Positions 25,090-34,165 of a DNA stretch of 64,000 nt are shown here, one piece after another. The number at the start of each line of letters is the position of its first letter. The stretch's first letter is position 1. Origin of the DNA: 66-474 sp036759545 (GTDB lineage: Bacteria > Pseudomonadota > Gammaproteobacteria > Xanthomonadales > Rhodanobacteraceae); assembly GCA_036759545.1 (NCBI GenBank), contig DAIOUL010000005.1, positions 1 to 64,000 of the forward strand, written 5' to 3'. The notes below the pieces were generated by a model that made no database searches, was not told the DNA's origin, and worked only from the letters and a program-made list of their open reading frames with translations. Position numbers and translations under genes: made by a program.

Positions 25090-25185
25090 TCAATGCACAC
25101 CGAGCATCATCGCGCAGAATCCGCAAACGGTGGTCAGCGAGGAGATGGTGAACAGGACGCGCAAGACAGTCGTTTCGGTTTTCAT
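25090..25185 (-). CDS. Possible 31-residue membrane microprotein
   Basis: A short frame begins ATGAAAACC with GGAGAG 5 bases upstream and ends at TGA. The product starts MKTETTVLRVLFTISS, has a single hydrophobic helix (residues 8-29) and two cysteines, and ends GVH. The strong ribosome binding site, the ATG and a signal-anchor-like composition are better than chance, but there is no homolog I recognise. It lies in the 337-base gap between trmL and the SDR gene. Confidence 0.45.
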   Translation of the reverse strand: MKTETTVLRVLFTISSLTTVCGFCAMMLGVH

Positions 25186-25368
25186 GTTGCTCTCCGGATT
25201 CGCCGCGTCAGGGAGGACGGCGATCTGTACAGAGCAGACGGCGTGCCAATCGCGGCAGATCAGGAAAGCGGGCCGAAATCAGCCGCTTGCATCCGGGATC
25301 GGGCAAACCCGCGCACGCTGCGCGTGACCGCGGACACGGACGCACGCGCCGCGGACAGCGGCGGATTT

Positions 25369-26067
25369 TCACCAGGGCAAGGGCGCGCCGTCGTAGGCCA
25401 GGAACTTTCCGCCGTCGTCCGGCTTGGCGTGCTCGATCAAGCCCAGCATCGCCTTTACCGAAGTCGCCGGTTCCAGCGTGGCGCCCGCGCCGCCCATCGC
25501 GGTTTTCACCCAACCCGGATGAAATGCCATCACCACGACGCCGCGGGGCGAAAGTTCCGCAGCCAATCGTTTCACCGCCATGTTCAACGCGGCCTTGCTC
25601 ATCGCATAGCTGAGCGTGCGAAAACCGGATGCCTGCGCGATCGAAGCCAGTTGCGTGGAGACGCACAGCACGCGCGGCTTGTGCCCGCGCATCAGCAACG
25701 GCGCCAGCGCCTGCGTGATCAGCAAGGGCGCGGCTGCATTCACCGCGAAGCTCTGCATCAGCGATTCGGGAGTCACGTTGCCGAAACGCTCACCCGACAC
25801 CAGCATGCCGGCGTTGTTGACCAGCAGGTCGAGCCGTTGCAGGTGTTTCGCCGCGATTTCGGGCAACGTAGTGATCGCCTGTTGATCGGCGACATCCAGT
25901 GCGTGCACGATCAGTTCTTCGCCGTGCTCCTTTTGAAGCGTATTCAGATCATCCGCGTGCGCGGGATCGCGGCAGCAGGCCAGCACGCGCGCGCCGCGCG
26001 CGAGCAATTGCCTGGTGAACTCCAATCCCAGGCCGCGGTTGGCGCCGGTGACCAGGCAGCGCTGCAT
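25369..26067 (-). CDS. Short-chain dehydrogenase/reductase
   Basis: A 232-residue classical SDR with the cofactor loop TGANRGLGLEF (residues 7-17), NNAGML, and the catalytic Ser...Tyr-x3-Lys in VSTQLASIAQ and SYAMSKAAL. It resembles the C-factor/carbonyl reductase-like group that includes CsgA; the substrate is unknown. AGGAGG lies 8 bases before ATG 26067, which settles the start; the longer reading to 26262 is an overlap with the M16 protease region. Divergent from the M16 protease gene with about 100 bases between the starts. Confidence 0.88.
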   Translation of the reverse strand: MQRCLVTGANRGLGLEFTRQLLARGARVLACCRDPAHADDLNTLQKEHGEELIVHALDVADQQAITTLPEIAAKHLQRLDLLVNNAGMLVSGERFGNVTPESLMQSFAVNAAAPLLITQALAPLLMRGHKPRVLCVSTQLASIAQASGFRTLSYAMSKAALNMAVKRLAAELSPRGVVVMAFHPGWVKTAMGGAGATLEPATSVKAMLGLIEHAKPDDGGKFLAYDGAPLPW

Positions 26068-26167
26068 CGGCCATTCCTCCTGCGTTTCAGTGTAGTCCTT
26101 TCGGCATTTGCGCGTGCGCAGGCCAGCCGTTAGCCTCGGGCAGATTTTCATCCCGGGGAGAGAACCG

Positions 26168-29008
26168 ATGCGCAAGCTCGTATCAGGAGTGCTCGCGGCC
26201 GCCATGGCCCTGGCCGCGAATTTCACCGCGCAGGCTGCAAGCAGCGGCGCGAAGATCGACATTCCCTACACCCGTTTCACCCTGCCCAACGGTCTGACCG
26301 TGGTAGTGAGCGAAGATCACAAGGCGCCGATCGTGGCGGTCAGCGTGTGGTACCACGTCGGTTCCGGTTACGAGCCGCAAGGCAAGACCGGCTTCGCGCA
26401 CCTGTTCGAACACCTGATGTTCCAGGGTTCGGAAAATCACAAGGACGAATACTTTCGTCCGTTCGAACGGGTCGGCGCCACCGGCATGAACGGCACGACC
26501 TGGCTGGATCGCACAAACTATTTCGAAACCGTGCCGACCACCGCGCTGGACATGGCGCTATGGATGGAGTCCGACCGCATGGGCCATTTGCTGGGCGCGA
26601 TCGGCCAGCACGAACTCGACGAGCAGCGCGGCGTGGTGCAGAACGAAAAGCGCCAGGACGAGAACCAGCCTTATGGCCGCGCCTCCGAGGACATCCAGGC
26701 GAATGCGTTCCCGGCCAACCATCCGTATCACCACGACACCATCGGCTCGATGGCGGACTTGAACGCGGCTTCGCTGGACACCGTGAAGCAATGGTTCCGC
26801 GACTACTACGGCGCGGCCAACACCACGCTGGTGCTGGTCGGCGACATCACGCCCGCGCAGGCGCGCGAGAAGGCGATGAAATATTTCGGCGACATTCCCG
26901 CCGGCCCGCGCGTGCCGCGGCCGCAGGCGTGGATCGCACCGAACACGAAGTCATCGAGCGGCACGATGACCGACAACGTGGCCCAAACGCGCATCTACCG
27001 CGAATGGAACACGCCGGGCCTGGACTCGCCGGGCAACGATCGCCTGATGCTGGATCTCGCCGCGCAGGTGCTGGGCGGCAGCAAGACTTCGCGCCTGTAC
27101 CAGCGCCTGGTCTACAAGGACAAGCTGGCCGATGACGTCTCGGTCTACAACCAGACCTTCGAACTGGCCAACATGACGCAATTGCAGGTCGATGTGAAGA
27201 AAGGCATCGACCCCGCGAAGGTCGAAGCCGCGGTCGCCGACGAGTGGCAGAAATTCCTGAAGGACGGCCCGACCGCCGACGAACTGGCGCGCGCCAAGAC
27301 CACGTATCAGGCCGCCACCATCCGCGGGCTGGAACAGGTAGGCGGCTTTTCCGGCAAGGCGGTGACGCTGGCCGAGGGCCAGGTCTATCGCGGCGATCCG
27401 GGCGCTTGGAAAAAGGATTACAAGATCACCATGGCGGCCACGCCCGCCGCGGTGAAGGCCGCGGCGGACAAGTGGCTGTCCAGCGGCGACTACACGCTCA
27501 CCGTGACACCGGGCAAGGTCGAAGACACCGACATGGCCACGCTCGCGGGCCGCGCCGCAATCGCGGGCCGTCCCGCCGACGTGCTTTCGCCCGCGGGCGA
27601 CTACACCGTCGGCAAGAGCGATGTCGATCGAAGCGCCGGCGTGCCGGAAGTCGCGGCGTTTCCCGATCTCACCTTCCCGAACCTGCAGCACGGCAAGTTG
27701 AAGAACGGCGTCGAAGTGGTGCTGGCCGAACGCCATTCGATCCCGGTGGTGCAGATCGAAGCGATGTTCGATTCGGGCTACGCCGCCGATCAGGGCCGCA
27801 AGCTAGGCACCTCCAGCTTCACCATGGCGATGCTCGATGAAGGCACCAAGGATCTGGACTCGGTCGAAATCGCCAAGCGCAAGCAGCGTTACGGCGCGGA
27901 GATCGCCAGCGGTTGCGACCTCGACATCTGCAACGTGTCGCTGAATGCGCTGGACGACAAGCTGACCGATTCGCTGGCGCTGTACGCCGACATCGTGCGC
28001 AACCCCGCCTTCCGCGACGCCGACGTGTCGCGCCTGCGCGGACAATGGCTGGCCGGCATCGCGCAGGAGAAGAGCGAACCGACCGGTGTGGCCTTGCGCC
28101 TGCTGCCGCCGATCCTCTACGGTCCCGGCAATGCTTATGCGATCCCGTTCACCGGTTCCGGCACGGAAGCTTCGATCAATTCGCTGACCACCGCCGACAT
28201 GCGCGGCTTCGTCGGCGATTACCTGCGGCCGGACAACATGAAGATCCTGGTCGCGGGCGACACCACGCTCGACAAGATCATCCCGCAACTGGAGAAGGTG
28301 TTCGGCGACTGGCAGGCGCCGGCCAAACCCGTGCCGGCGAAGAATCTCGCCAAGGTCGACTACCCGGCCAAGTCGCGCGTGTATCTGGTCAACCGTCCCG
28401 GTTCGCAGCAGTCGGTGATCATTGCCGGGCTGGTCGCGCCTTCGACCAAGGCGCAGAACAACATCGAGATCGGCACCATGAACGGTGCGTTCGGCGGCAC
28501 CTTCACCTCGCGTCTCAACATGAACCTGCGCGAGGACAAGCACTGGGCCTACGGTGCCTTCAGCTTCAGCCCGAACGCGGTCGGCCAGCGCCCGTTCCTG
28601 ATGTACGCGCCGGTGCAGACCGACAAGACCGCGCAATCCGCCGAGGAAGTGCTGAAGGAAGCGCGCGCCGTGATCGACGAAAAGCCGTTGACCGATGCGG
28701 AGATCCAGAAGATCAAGGACAACGACGTGCGCAAGATGCCGGGCCAGTACGAGACTTCGCAGGCGGTGCTGGGCGCGGTCGAGAACATCGTCAAGTACGA
28801 CCGTCCGGACGATTACGTGCAGACCTTGAAGTCGCGGATCGAGGGTCAGAAGGACGCCGACGTGCAGGCCGCGGCCGTGGAAGTGATCCATCCCAATCAC
28901 CTGACCTGGGTGATCGTGGGCGATCTCTCCAAGATCGAGCAGCCGGTGCGCGCGCTGAACCTGGGTGACGTGCAGGTGATCGACGCCGACGGCAATCCGG
29001 TGCATTGA
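26168..29008 (+). CDS. M16 (pitrilysin/insulinase) family zinc protease, two-domain
   Basis: A 946-residue exported protease. The signal peptide ends near AAQAA at residue 24. The active N-terminal half has the inverted zinc motif H78-LFE-H82 (FAHLFEHLMFQG) with a distal glutamate in the DEQRGVVQNEKRQ segment. The second half repeats the fold (FPNLQHGKLKNGVEVVLAE onwards) but has no HxxEH, the usual inactive partner. Substrates are probably periplasmic peptides. Starting at ATG 26168 gives a proper signal peptide. A strong terminator hairpin follows the stop, and no other gene shares the transcript. Confidence 0.93.
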   Translation: MRKLVSGVLAAAMALAANFTAQAASSGAKIDIPYTRFTLPNGLTVVVSEDHKAPIVAVSVWYHVGSGYEPQGKTGFAHLFEHLMFQGSENHKDEYFRPFERVGATGMNGTTWLDRTNYFETVPTTALDMALWMESDRMGHLLGAIGQHELDEQRGVVQNEKRQDENQPYGRASEDIQANAFPANHPYHHDTIGSMADLNAASLDTVKQWFRDYYGAANTTLVLVGDITPAQAREKAMKYFGDIPAGPRVPRPQAWIAPNTKSSSGTMTDNVAQTRIYREWNTPGLDSPGNDRLMLDLAAQVLGGSKTSRLYQRLVYKDKLADDVSVYNQTFELANMTQLQVDVKKGIDPAKVEAAVADEWQKFLKDGPTADELARAKTTYQAATIRGLEQVGGFSGKAVTLAEGQVYRGDPGAWKKDYKITMAATPAAVKAAADKWLSSGDYTLTVTPGKVEDTDMATLAGRAAIAGRPADVLSPAGDYTVGKSDVDRSAGVPEVAAFPDLTFPNLQHGKLKNGVEVVLAERHSIPVVQIEAMFDSGYAADQGRKLGTSSFTMAMLDEGTKDLDSVEIAKRKQRYGAEIASGCDLDICNVSLNALDDKLTDSLALYADIVRNPAFRDADVSRLRGQWLAGIAQEKSEPTGVALRLLPPILYGPGNAYAIPFTGSGTEASINSLTTADMRGFVGDYLRPDNMKILVAGDTTLDKIIPQLEKVFGDWQAPAKPVPAKNLAKVDYPAKSRVYLVNRPGSQQSVIIAGLVAPSTKAQNNIEIGTMNGAFGGTFTSRLNMNLREDKHWAYGAFSFSPNAVGQRPFLMYAPVQTDKTAQSAEEVLKEARAVIDEKPLTDAEIQKIKDNDVRKMPGQYETSQAVLGAVENIVKYDRPDDYVQTLKSRIEGQKDADVQAAAVEVIHPNHLTWVIVGDLSKIEQPVRALNLGDVQVIDADGNPVH

Positions 29009-29017
29009 TGCAATACC

Positions 29018-29046
29018 GACGGCCCTCCGCGGAGGGCCGTCTTCCT
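29018..29046 (+). terminator. Terminator after the M16 protease gene
   Basis: GACGGCCCTCC (29018-29028) and GGAGGGCCGTC (29031-29041) form a perfect 11-bp stem around a 2-base loop, followed by TTCCT. The U run is short, but the stem is the strongest simple hairpin near a stop codon in the window. Confidence 0.7.
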
Positions 29047-29111
29047 GCCGTGCATTCCGATTCAGCCGTCTCGCGCTAGCCTGTGGCGAGATTGACGGGC
29101 CGGAGATCGCG

Positions 29112-29696
29112 ATGAAATCCCCGCTGCGAAAGAGAATGGCGCGAATGGCGCCGCTGTTCGGCGGCGCGCTGCTTTCGGCATGCACCTACGGGATCGTGCT
29201 CGATGCAGGCGGGCAGAGCGTCAGCACCGACTGGAACGGCCAGCGCGTGGCCGGTTGCCGCGATATCGGCAAGGTCACCGTGTCGGTGATGAGCCGCGTC
29301 GGGCCGATCGACCGCAACGACATCAAGGTGCGCGACGAACTGGAGATCATGGCGCGCAACCAGGCCGCGCAGATGCACGCCGACACGATCACGCCGCTGG
29401 GCGATCCCCACGACGGCGAGCAGTCCTGGGAAGCGTATTCCTGCGGCACGGTCGCGCCGCAGGGTTATGCGCCAGCCTATCCGCCGCCGAATCCGCAAGG
29501 TTCCGGCGCGCCGGTCGAGGAAGTGCCGCCACCCAACGCTCCGCCGCAATCGAACTATTCGGAATCGAACTATCCGCCGCCATCGAACTATCCACCTCCG
29601 CCGCCGCCGCAGAATGCGCAGCCGCAGCCGTTCAGCGCGCCGCTGCCGGCGGGCAGCAGCGCGCAGACGTATCCGATGTCGGGAAGCTCCAGCTAG
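29112..29696 (+). CDS. DUF4156-type lipoprotein with proline-rich tail
   Basis: A 194-residue protein with a lipoprotein signal: LLSAC places the acylated cysteine at residue 24. The domain VLDAGGQSVSTDW...CRDIGKVTVSV to EAYSCG (about 30-118) matches DUF4156, which is related to the RcsF outer-membrane sensor; it contains two cysteines that may form a disulfide. From residue 120 on the chain is nearly all Pro, Ser, Asn, Tyr and Gln with SNYPPP repeats, probably an extended linker. Function unknown; an envelope sensor role is speculation. It ends 9 bases before ubiE. Confidence 0.78.
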   Translation: MKSPLRKRMARMAPLFGGALLSACTYGIVLDAGGQSVSTDWNGQRVAGCRDIGKVTVSVMSRVGPIDRNDIKVRDELEIMARNQAAQMHADTITPLGDPHDGEQSWEAYSCGTVAPQGYAPAYPPPNPQGSGAPVEEVPPPNAPPQSNYSESNYPPPSNYPPPPPPQNAQPQPFSAPLPAGSSAQTYPMSGSSS

Positions 29697-29705
29697 ACTG
29701 CGCGG

Positions 29706-30464
29706 ATGGGCGATCTGCAATCACAGGGCACCACGCACTTCGGCTACCGCGAAGTGCCGGTCGCGCAAAAGCAGAAGCTGGTCGGGGAGGTGTTCACTTC
29801 CGTCGCCGGAAAGTACGACCTGATGAACGACCTGATGTCGTTCGGCGTGCATCGCCTCTGGAAGCGTTTCTTCGTCGCGACGTCAGGCGTGAGGCCCGGC
29901 GACCGCGTGCTGGATCTGGCGGGCGGCACGGGCGACATCGCCGCGCTGCTGCTGCCGCGCGTGGGCGGCAAAGGCGAGGTGATCGTCGGGGACATCAACG
30001 CTTCGATGCTGCGCACCGGCCGCGACCGCTTGCTCGATCGCGGTTTGTTGTCGCGCCTGGGCTGGACGCAGCTGAACGCGGAGGCGTTGCCGTTTCCGGA
30101 CGATTCCTTCGACGCGGTGACGATCGCCTTCGGCCTGCGCAACGTCACCGACAAACAGAAGGCGCTTGCCGAAATGCAGCGCGTGCTGAAACCCGGCGGC
30201 CGCGCGCTGATCCTGGAATTCTCGCGCCTGCAGAGCGAACTGCTGAAGCCGCTGTACGATTTCCATTCCTTCCAGGTGCTGCCGCGATTGGGGAAACTGA
30301 TCGCGGACGACGAAGCGAGTTATCGCTATCTGGCCGAATCCATCCGCAAGCATCCCGATCAGGACACGCTGCGGGCCATGATGGAAACGGCGGGTTTTCG
30401 CAATGTGCAGGTGAGAAACCTCTCCGCAGGAATCGTCGCGATCCACCGCGGCTACAAGGCCTGA
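29706..30464 (+). CDS. ubiE: Ubiquinone/menaquinone C-methyltransferase UbiE
   Basis: A 252-residue SAM methyltransferase. Family signatures are FTSVAGKYDLMNDLMSFG, the SAM loop VLDLAGGTGDIA, AEALPFPDDSFD and AFGLRNVTDK. It methylates the ring at C-2 of demethoxyubiquinol precursors. It is transcribed with, or just after, the DUF4156 lipoprotein gene, and is separated from ubiBJ, which lie on the other strand 6 kb away. It converges with the GST gene (8 bases between stops). Confidence 0.96.
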   Translation: MGDLQSQGTTHFGYREVPVAQKQKLVGEVFTSVAGKYDLMNDLMSFGVHRLWKRFFVATSGVRPGDRVLDLAGGTGDIAALLLPRVGGKGEVIVGDINASMLRTGRDRLLDRGLLSRLGWTQLNAEALPFPDDSFDAVTIAFGLRNVTDKQKALAEMQRVLKPGGRALILEFSRLQSELLKPLYDFHSFQVLPRLGKLIADDEASYRYLAESIRKHPDQDTLRAMMETAGFRNVQVRNLSAGIVAIHRGYKA

Positions 30465-30472
30465 TTCGCGCC

Positions 30473-31156
30473 TCAAGCCGCGCGCAAATCCTCGACGATC
30501 TTGCCCCATTGCAGCACTTCTTCCTCGTGCGCCTGGTCGCGCCAAGTTTCGGACAGCGCGCTCTCGTACCACCCGCGCATCGCAGGCAGCGCCAGCAACC
30601 GCTGCGCGTACGCCAGCGCGTTCCCATCCAGCGGCGGCGAATAGGTCTGGATGCGGAACGCCACCGGCGCGTAGAACGCATCGGCCGCGGTGAATTCGTT
30701 GCCGGCGAGGAACGGACCGCCGAAACGTTGCAAGCCTTCGTTCCACAATTCCGAAACGCGCGACAAATCTCGTTGCAGCGCCGCATCGACTCCGCGGAGT
30801 TTCACGCGGATGCCGCAGCTCATGCCGCACTGCGTGCGCAGCGCGGTAAAACCGGAATGCATCTCGGCCGCGGCGCAGCGCGCGAAGGCGCGCGCCTTGG
30901 CATCCGATGGCCATACGCCGGGGTGGCGCTCGGCCAGGTACTCGGCGATCGCCAGCGAATCCCACACCACCGTATCGCCGTCCACCAGACACGGTACCTT
31001 GCCGCTGGGCGAAAAAGTGCGGAAGGTTTTCCAGCTCGAACCGGCGTCGAACTGAAATAACTTCTCCTCGAAATCGATCCTGCGCGCCTTCATCAGAATC
31101 CACGGCCGCAGCGACCACGACGAGTAATTCTTGTTGCCGATGTATAGCGTGTACAT
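30473..31156 (-). CDS. Glutathione S-transferase family protein
   Basis: A 227-residue cytosolic GST. The thioredoxin-like N-domain has YIGNKNYSSWSLRPW, where the serine pair would contact glutathione, SGKVPCLVDGD with the cis-proline and WDSLAIAEYL; the all-helical C-domain starts around residue 88. The opening resembles the GST subgroup with SSWSLRPW seen in many proteobacteria, whose substrate is unknown. ATG 31156 is preferred; an in-frame ATG at 31168 is too close to GGAGA. Confidence 0.88.
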   Translation of the reverse strand: MYTLYIGNKNYSSWSLRPWILMKARRIDFEEKLFQFDAGSSWKTFRTFSPSGKVPCLVDGDTVVWDSLAIAEYLAERHPGVWPSDAKARAFARCAAAEMHSGFTALRTQCGMSCGIRVKLRGVDAALQRDLSRVSELWNEGLQRFGGPFLAGNEFTAADAFYAPVAFRIQTYSPPLDGNALAYAQRLLALPAMRGWYESALSETWRDQAHEEEVLQWGKIVEDLRAA

Positions 31157-31283
31157 GGCGCGTTCCATTCTCCGCAAGCGCGGCATTCTAGCGGCGCTCG
31201 GCGGTCACGTGCGGGGCTTTCCGCACACGCCGCCATGGCGCGCCGATGGCATACTCGGCCATTCGTCTTGACCGGAGTCCCCG

Positions 31284-33155
31284 ATGTTTCGCCGTTTTCT
31301 TTTCGCTGCGTTGCTGCTGCTGCCGCTGGCCGCCTTGGCGGCCGACCCGCACACCTATGCGCAACCCGATCAGGTCGTCGTCAAGCACATCGATCTGGAT
31401 CTCGCGGTCGACTTCGCCAAAAAGGAATTGAACGGCACGGCCACGCTCGATCTGGACTGGAAGAGTCCGTTCGCGACGCAATTGGTGCTCGACACGCGCG
31501 ATCTGCACATCGGCCGTATCGAGGCGCTGGATGCGAATGGCAAGACTTCGCCGCTGAAGTACGCACTGGCCGCCGCCGACAAGTCGCTCGGCAGCAAGCT
31601 GACGATCGAGACGCCGGATCGCCCGAAGCGAATCCGCATCGCCTATGCGACCTCGCCGGATGCTTCCGGTTTGCAGTGGCTCGATCCTGCACAGACGGCG
31701 GGCAAGAAGACGCCTTTCATGTTCTCGCAATCCGAAGCCATCCACGCGCGTTCGTGGGTGCCGCTTCAGGATTCGCCGGCGATCCGCTTCACCTGGCACG
31801 CGGTCGTGACCGCGCCGAAGAACCTGCGCGTGGTGATGAGCGCGCCGAACGATCCGAAACATCCGCTGGACGGCCAGTTCGAATTCACGCAGGCGCATCC
31901 GGTGCCTTCGTACCTGCTGGCGATCGCGGCCGGCGATATCGCCGTGCGCGAAACCGGTCCGCGCAGTGCGGTGTATGCCGAACCTTCTGTCGTCGAAAAA
32001 GCCGCGCATGAATTCGAAGACACCGAGAAGATGATCGCGACCGCCGAGTCGCTGTACGGGCCGTACCGCTGGGGCCGTTACGACATTCTCGTCTTGCCGC
32101 CGTCGTTTCCGTTCGGCGGCATGGAGAATCCCAACATGACCTTCGCCACGCCGACCATCATCGTCGGCGACAAGAGTCTGGTGAGCGTCGTTTCGCACGA
32201 ACTGGCGCATTCGTGGTCGGGCAATTTGGTGACCGCGGCGAGCTGGCGCGACATCTGGTTGAACGAAGGCATCACCACTTACGTGCAGGGCCGTATAACC
32301 GAAGCCTTGTATGGCAAGCGCCTCGCCGACGAAGAAACCCTGCTGGCGATCCGCAATCTGCAGAAGGAAATCGGCACGATGCCGCAGAACGCGCAGCGGC
32401 TGGCGCCGCAGCCGCGCAAGATCGATGCGGACGATGAATTGTCCGATGTCGCCTACGACAAGGGCTCGTGGTTCCTGCGCGCGCTGGAACAGCGCTTCGG
32501 CCGCAAGCAGTTCGACGATTATCTGAAAGGATACTTCGACCACTTCGCTTGGCACAGCATCACGACCGAGCAGATGCTCGATTATCTGAAGCCCAATCTG
32601 ATCGACAAATATCCCGGCAAGATGAGCTGGGACGAGGTGAAGGAATGGGTGTACGGCGCAGGCATTCCGAAGGATGCGCCGATCCCGGACTCGCCGCAGT
32701 TCGATGCGATCGACAAAGAGCGCGCGCAATTCCTCGCCGGCAAGCTCGCCGCCGACAAGCTGGACGCGAAGAACTGGAACACGCAGGAGTGGATGTATTT
32801 CCTCGATCGCCTGCCCGACGCGCCCAAGCTCGCGCAGATGCAGCAACTCGATGCGGCCTGGCATCTCACCGGCACGCCCAACGCGGAGATCGGTATGCGC
32901 TGGTACGTGCATGCGATCGCGGCGGGCGACAAGGCGGTGTGGAACGCCGCCGCCGAACACATGACGCGCATCGGCCGCATTTATCTGATGCTGCCGGTGT
33001 ATTCGGCTTTTGCAAAGACGCCGGATGGTTTGGCCTTCGCGGAACAGGTTTATGCGAAAGCGAAGGCCGGCTATCACCCGATCACCCGCATGGCGATCGA
33101 GCGCGTGTTCGCCAAAGCGAAAGCCAAACCGAAAGCAAAGAAAGCTGCGGACTGA
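31284..33155 (+). CDS. M1 family zinc aminopeptidase, exported (leukotriene A4 hydrolase-like)
   Basis: A 623-residue protein with a Sec signal peptide (ALLLLPLAALAA, cleavage near residue 20). The gluzincin motif is H305-ELA-H309-SW with the third ligand in WLNEGITTYVQ, and the exopeptidase motif is GGMENPNMTF. The C-terminal helical domain (about 480-610) is like that of leukotriene A4 hydrolase. It removes N-terminal residues from peptides, here in the periplasm. The tail ends in a run of Lys/Ala/Pro. The next gene follows after one base. Confidence 0.93.
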   Translation: MFRRFLFAALLLLPLAALAADPHTYAQPDQVVVKHIDLDLAVDFAKKELNGTATLDLDWKSPFATQLVLDTRDLHIGRIEALDANGKTSPLKYALAAADKSLGSKLTIETPDRPKRIRIAYATSPDASGLQWLDPAQTAGKKTPFMFSQSEAIHARSWVPLQDSPAIRFTWHAVVTAPKNLRVVMSAPNDPKHPLDGQFEFTQAHPVPSYLLAIAAGDIAVRETGPRSAVYAEPSVVEKAAHEFEDTEKMIATAESLYGPYRWGRYDILVLPPSFPFGGMENPNMTFATPTIIVGDKSLVSVVSHELAHSWSGNLVTAASWRDIWLNEGITTYVQGRITEALYGKRLADEETLLAIRNLQKEIGTMPQNAQRLAPQPRKIDADDELSDVAYDKGSWFLRALEQRFGRKQFDDYLKGYFDHFAWHSITTEQMLDYLKPNLIDKYPGKMSWDEVKEWVYGAGIPKDAPIPDSPQFDAIDKERAQFLAGKLAADKLDAKNWNTQEWMYFLDRLPDAPKLAQMQQLDAAWHLTGTPNAEIGMRWYVHAIAAGDKAVWNAAAEHMTRIGRIYLMLPVYSAFAKTPDGLAFAEQVYAKAKAGYHPITRMAIERVFAKAKAKPKAKKAAD

Positions 33156-33156
33156 A

Positions 33157-34140
33157 ATGGAAGAAGGTCAACGCGCAATTGTGATCGCCCGCGTCAAGCG
33201 GCGCCTGATGATCCTGGGCGCGCTGCTCGGCCTGATCGTGCTCGCGTTGATCGTGATCTACTTCGCCGCTCCGCAGTGGTTAATGCACGCGCAAGTGGCG
33301 TGGCAGGCGCGGCGCGCCCAGCTCGAAGAAAAATTCGTGCAGGCCGGCGACACGCGCTGGTCGTATTACGAAGGTGGAAAGAGCGATGCGCCCACGCTGC
33401 TGCTGTTGCACGGCTACGAGGACAGCAAGGAAGTCTGGCTGCCTGTCGCGCAATACCTGACGCCCAACTTCCGCGTGATCATTCCCGATCTGCCCGGCTG
33501 GGGCGATTCTTCGCGCATCGCGAACGCCGACTACGGCTACACCGCGCAGGCCGATCGTCTGCGCGCATTCGTGCAGAAGTTGAACCTCGGCGGCATTGCG
33601 CTGGCCGGTCATTCGATGGGCGGCGGCATCGCCGGCGTGTACGCGTCGAAATACCCGCAGGACACGGCGGCATTGATCCTGATCGACAGCGCGGCCGCGA
33701 CATTCAAGGACAACGCCTTCATGCGCGAGGTGAATGCCGGCCGCAATCCGTTCACCATCGAGAACCGCGCCGATTTCGACCGCGGCCAAAAACTCGGTTT
33801 CGAAAACCCGCCGTGGCTGCCGCCCCGCTTCAAGAATGTGATCGTCGAGCACGCGCGCGAGGACCGCGCCTTCGACGATCGCGTGTTCCGGCAATTGATG
33901 GCGCCGGATCAGCGCGACCTGCTGATCCGCGCGCTGCCGAAGGTGACGGCGCCGACACTAACGATCTGGTGCCGGCAGGACAAGCTCATCGACATTGCCG
34001 CGGTGGATGCGATCCGCGGCGCGTTGACTTCCGCGCCAAAGATTGGCGTGACCGAGTTCAACGGCTGCGGCCACATGGCGATCCTGGAGCGGCCGAAGGA
34101 AATCGCCGACGCGATTACACACTTCGTGTTGATGCCGTAA
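33157..34140 (+). CDS. Membrane-anchored alpha/beta hydrolase
   Basis: A 327-residue protein with one N-terminal transmembrane helix (about residues 18-40, MILGALLGLIVLALIVIY) followed by an alpha/beta hydrolase domain: LLLHGYEDSKEVW, PDLPGWGDSS, nucleophile GHSMGG, acid in CRQDKLIDIA and histidine in FNGCGHMAI. It resembles periplasm-facing lipases and epoxide-hydrolase-like enzymes; the substrate is unknown. The ATG comes 1 base after the aminopeptidase stop, so the two are coupled. Confidence 0.87.
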   Translation: MEEGQRAIVIARVKRRLMILGALLGLIVLALIVIYFAAPQWLMHAQVAWQARRAQLEEKFVQAGDTRWSYYEGGKSDAPTLLLLHGYEDSKEVWLPVAQYLTPNFRVIIPDLPGWGDSSRIANADYGYTAQADRLRAFVQKLNLGGIALAGHSMGGGIAGVYASKYPQDTAALILIDSAAATFKDNAFMREVNAGRNPFTIENRADFDRGQKLGFENPPWLPPRFKNVIVEHAREDRAFDDRVFRQLMAPDQRDLLIRALPKVTAPTLTIWCRQDKLIDIAAVDAIRGALTSAPKIGVTEFNGCGHMAILERPKEIADAITHFVLMP

Positions 34141-34165
34141 CCGCGACGGGGCGTAAAATGACCGG

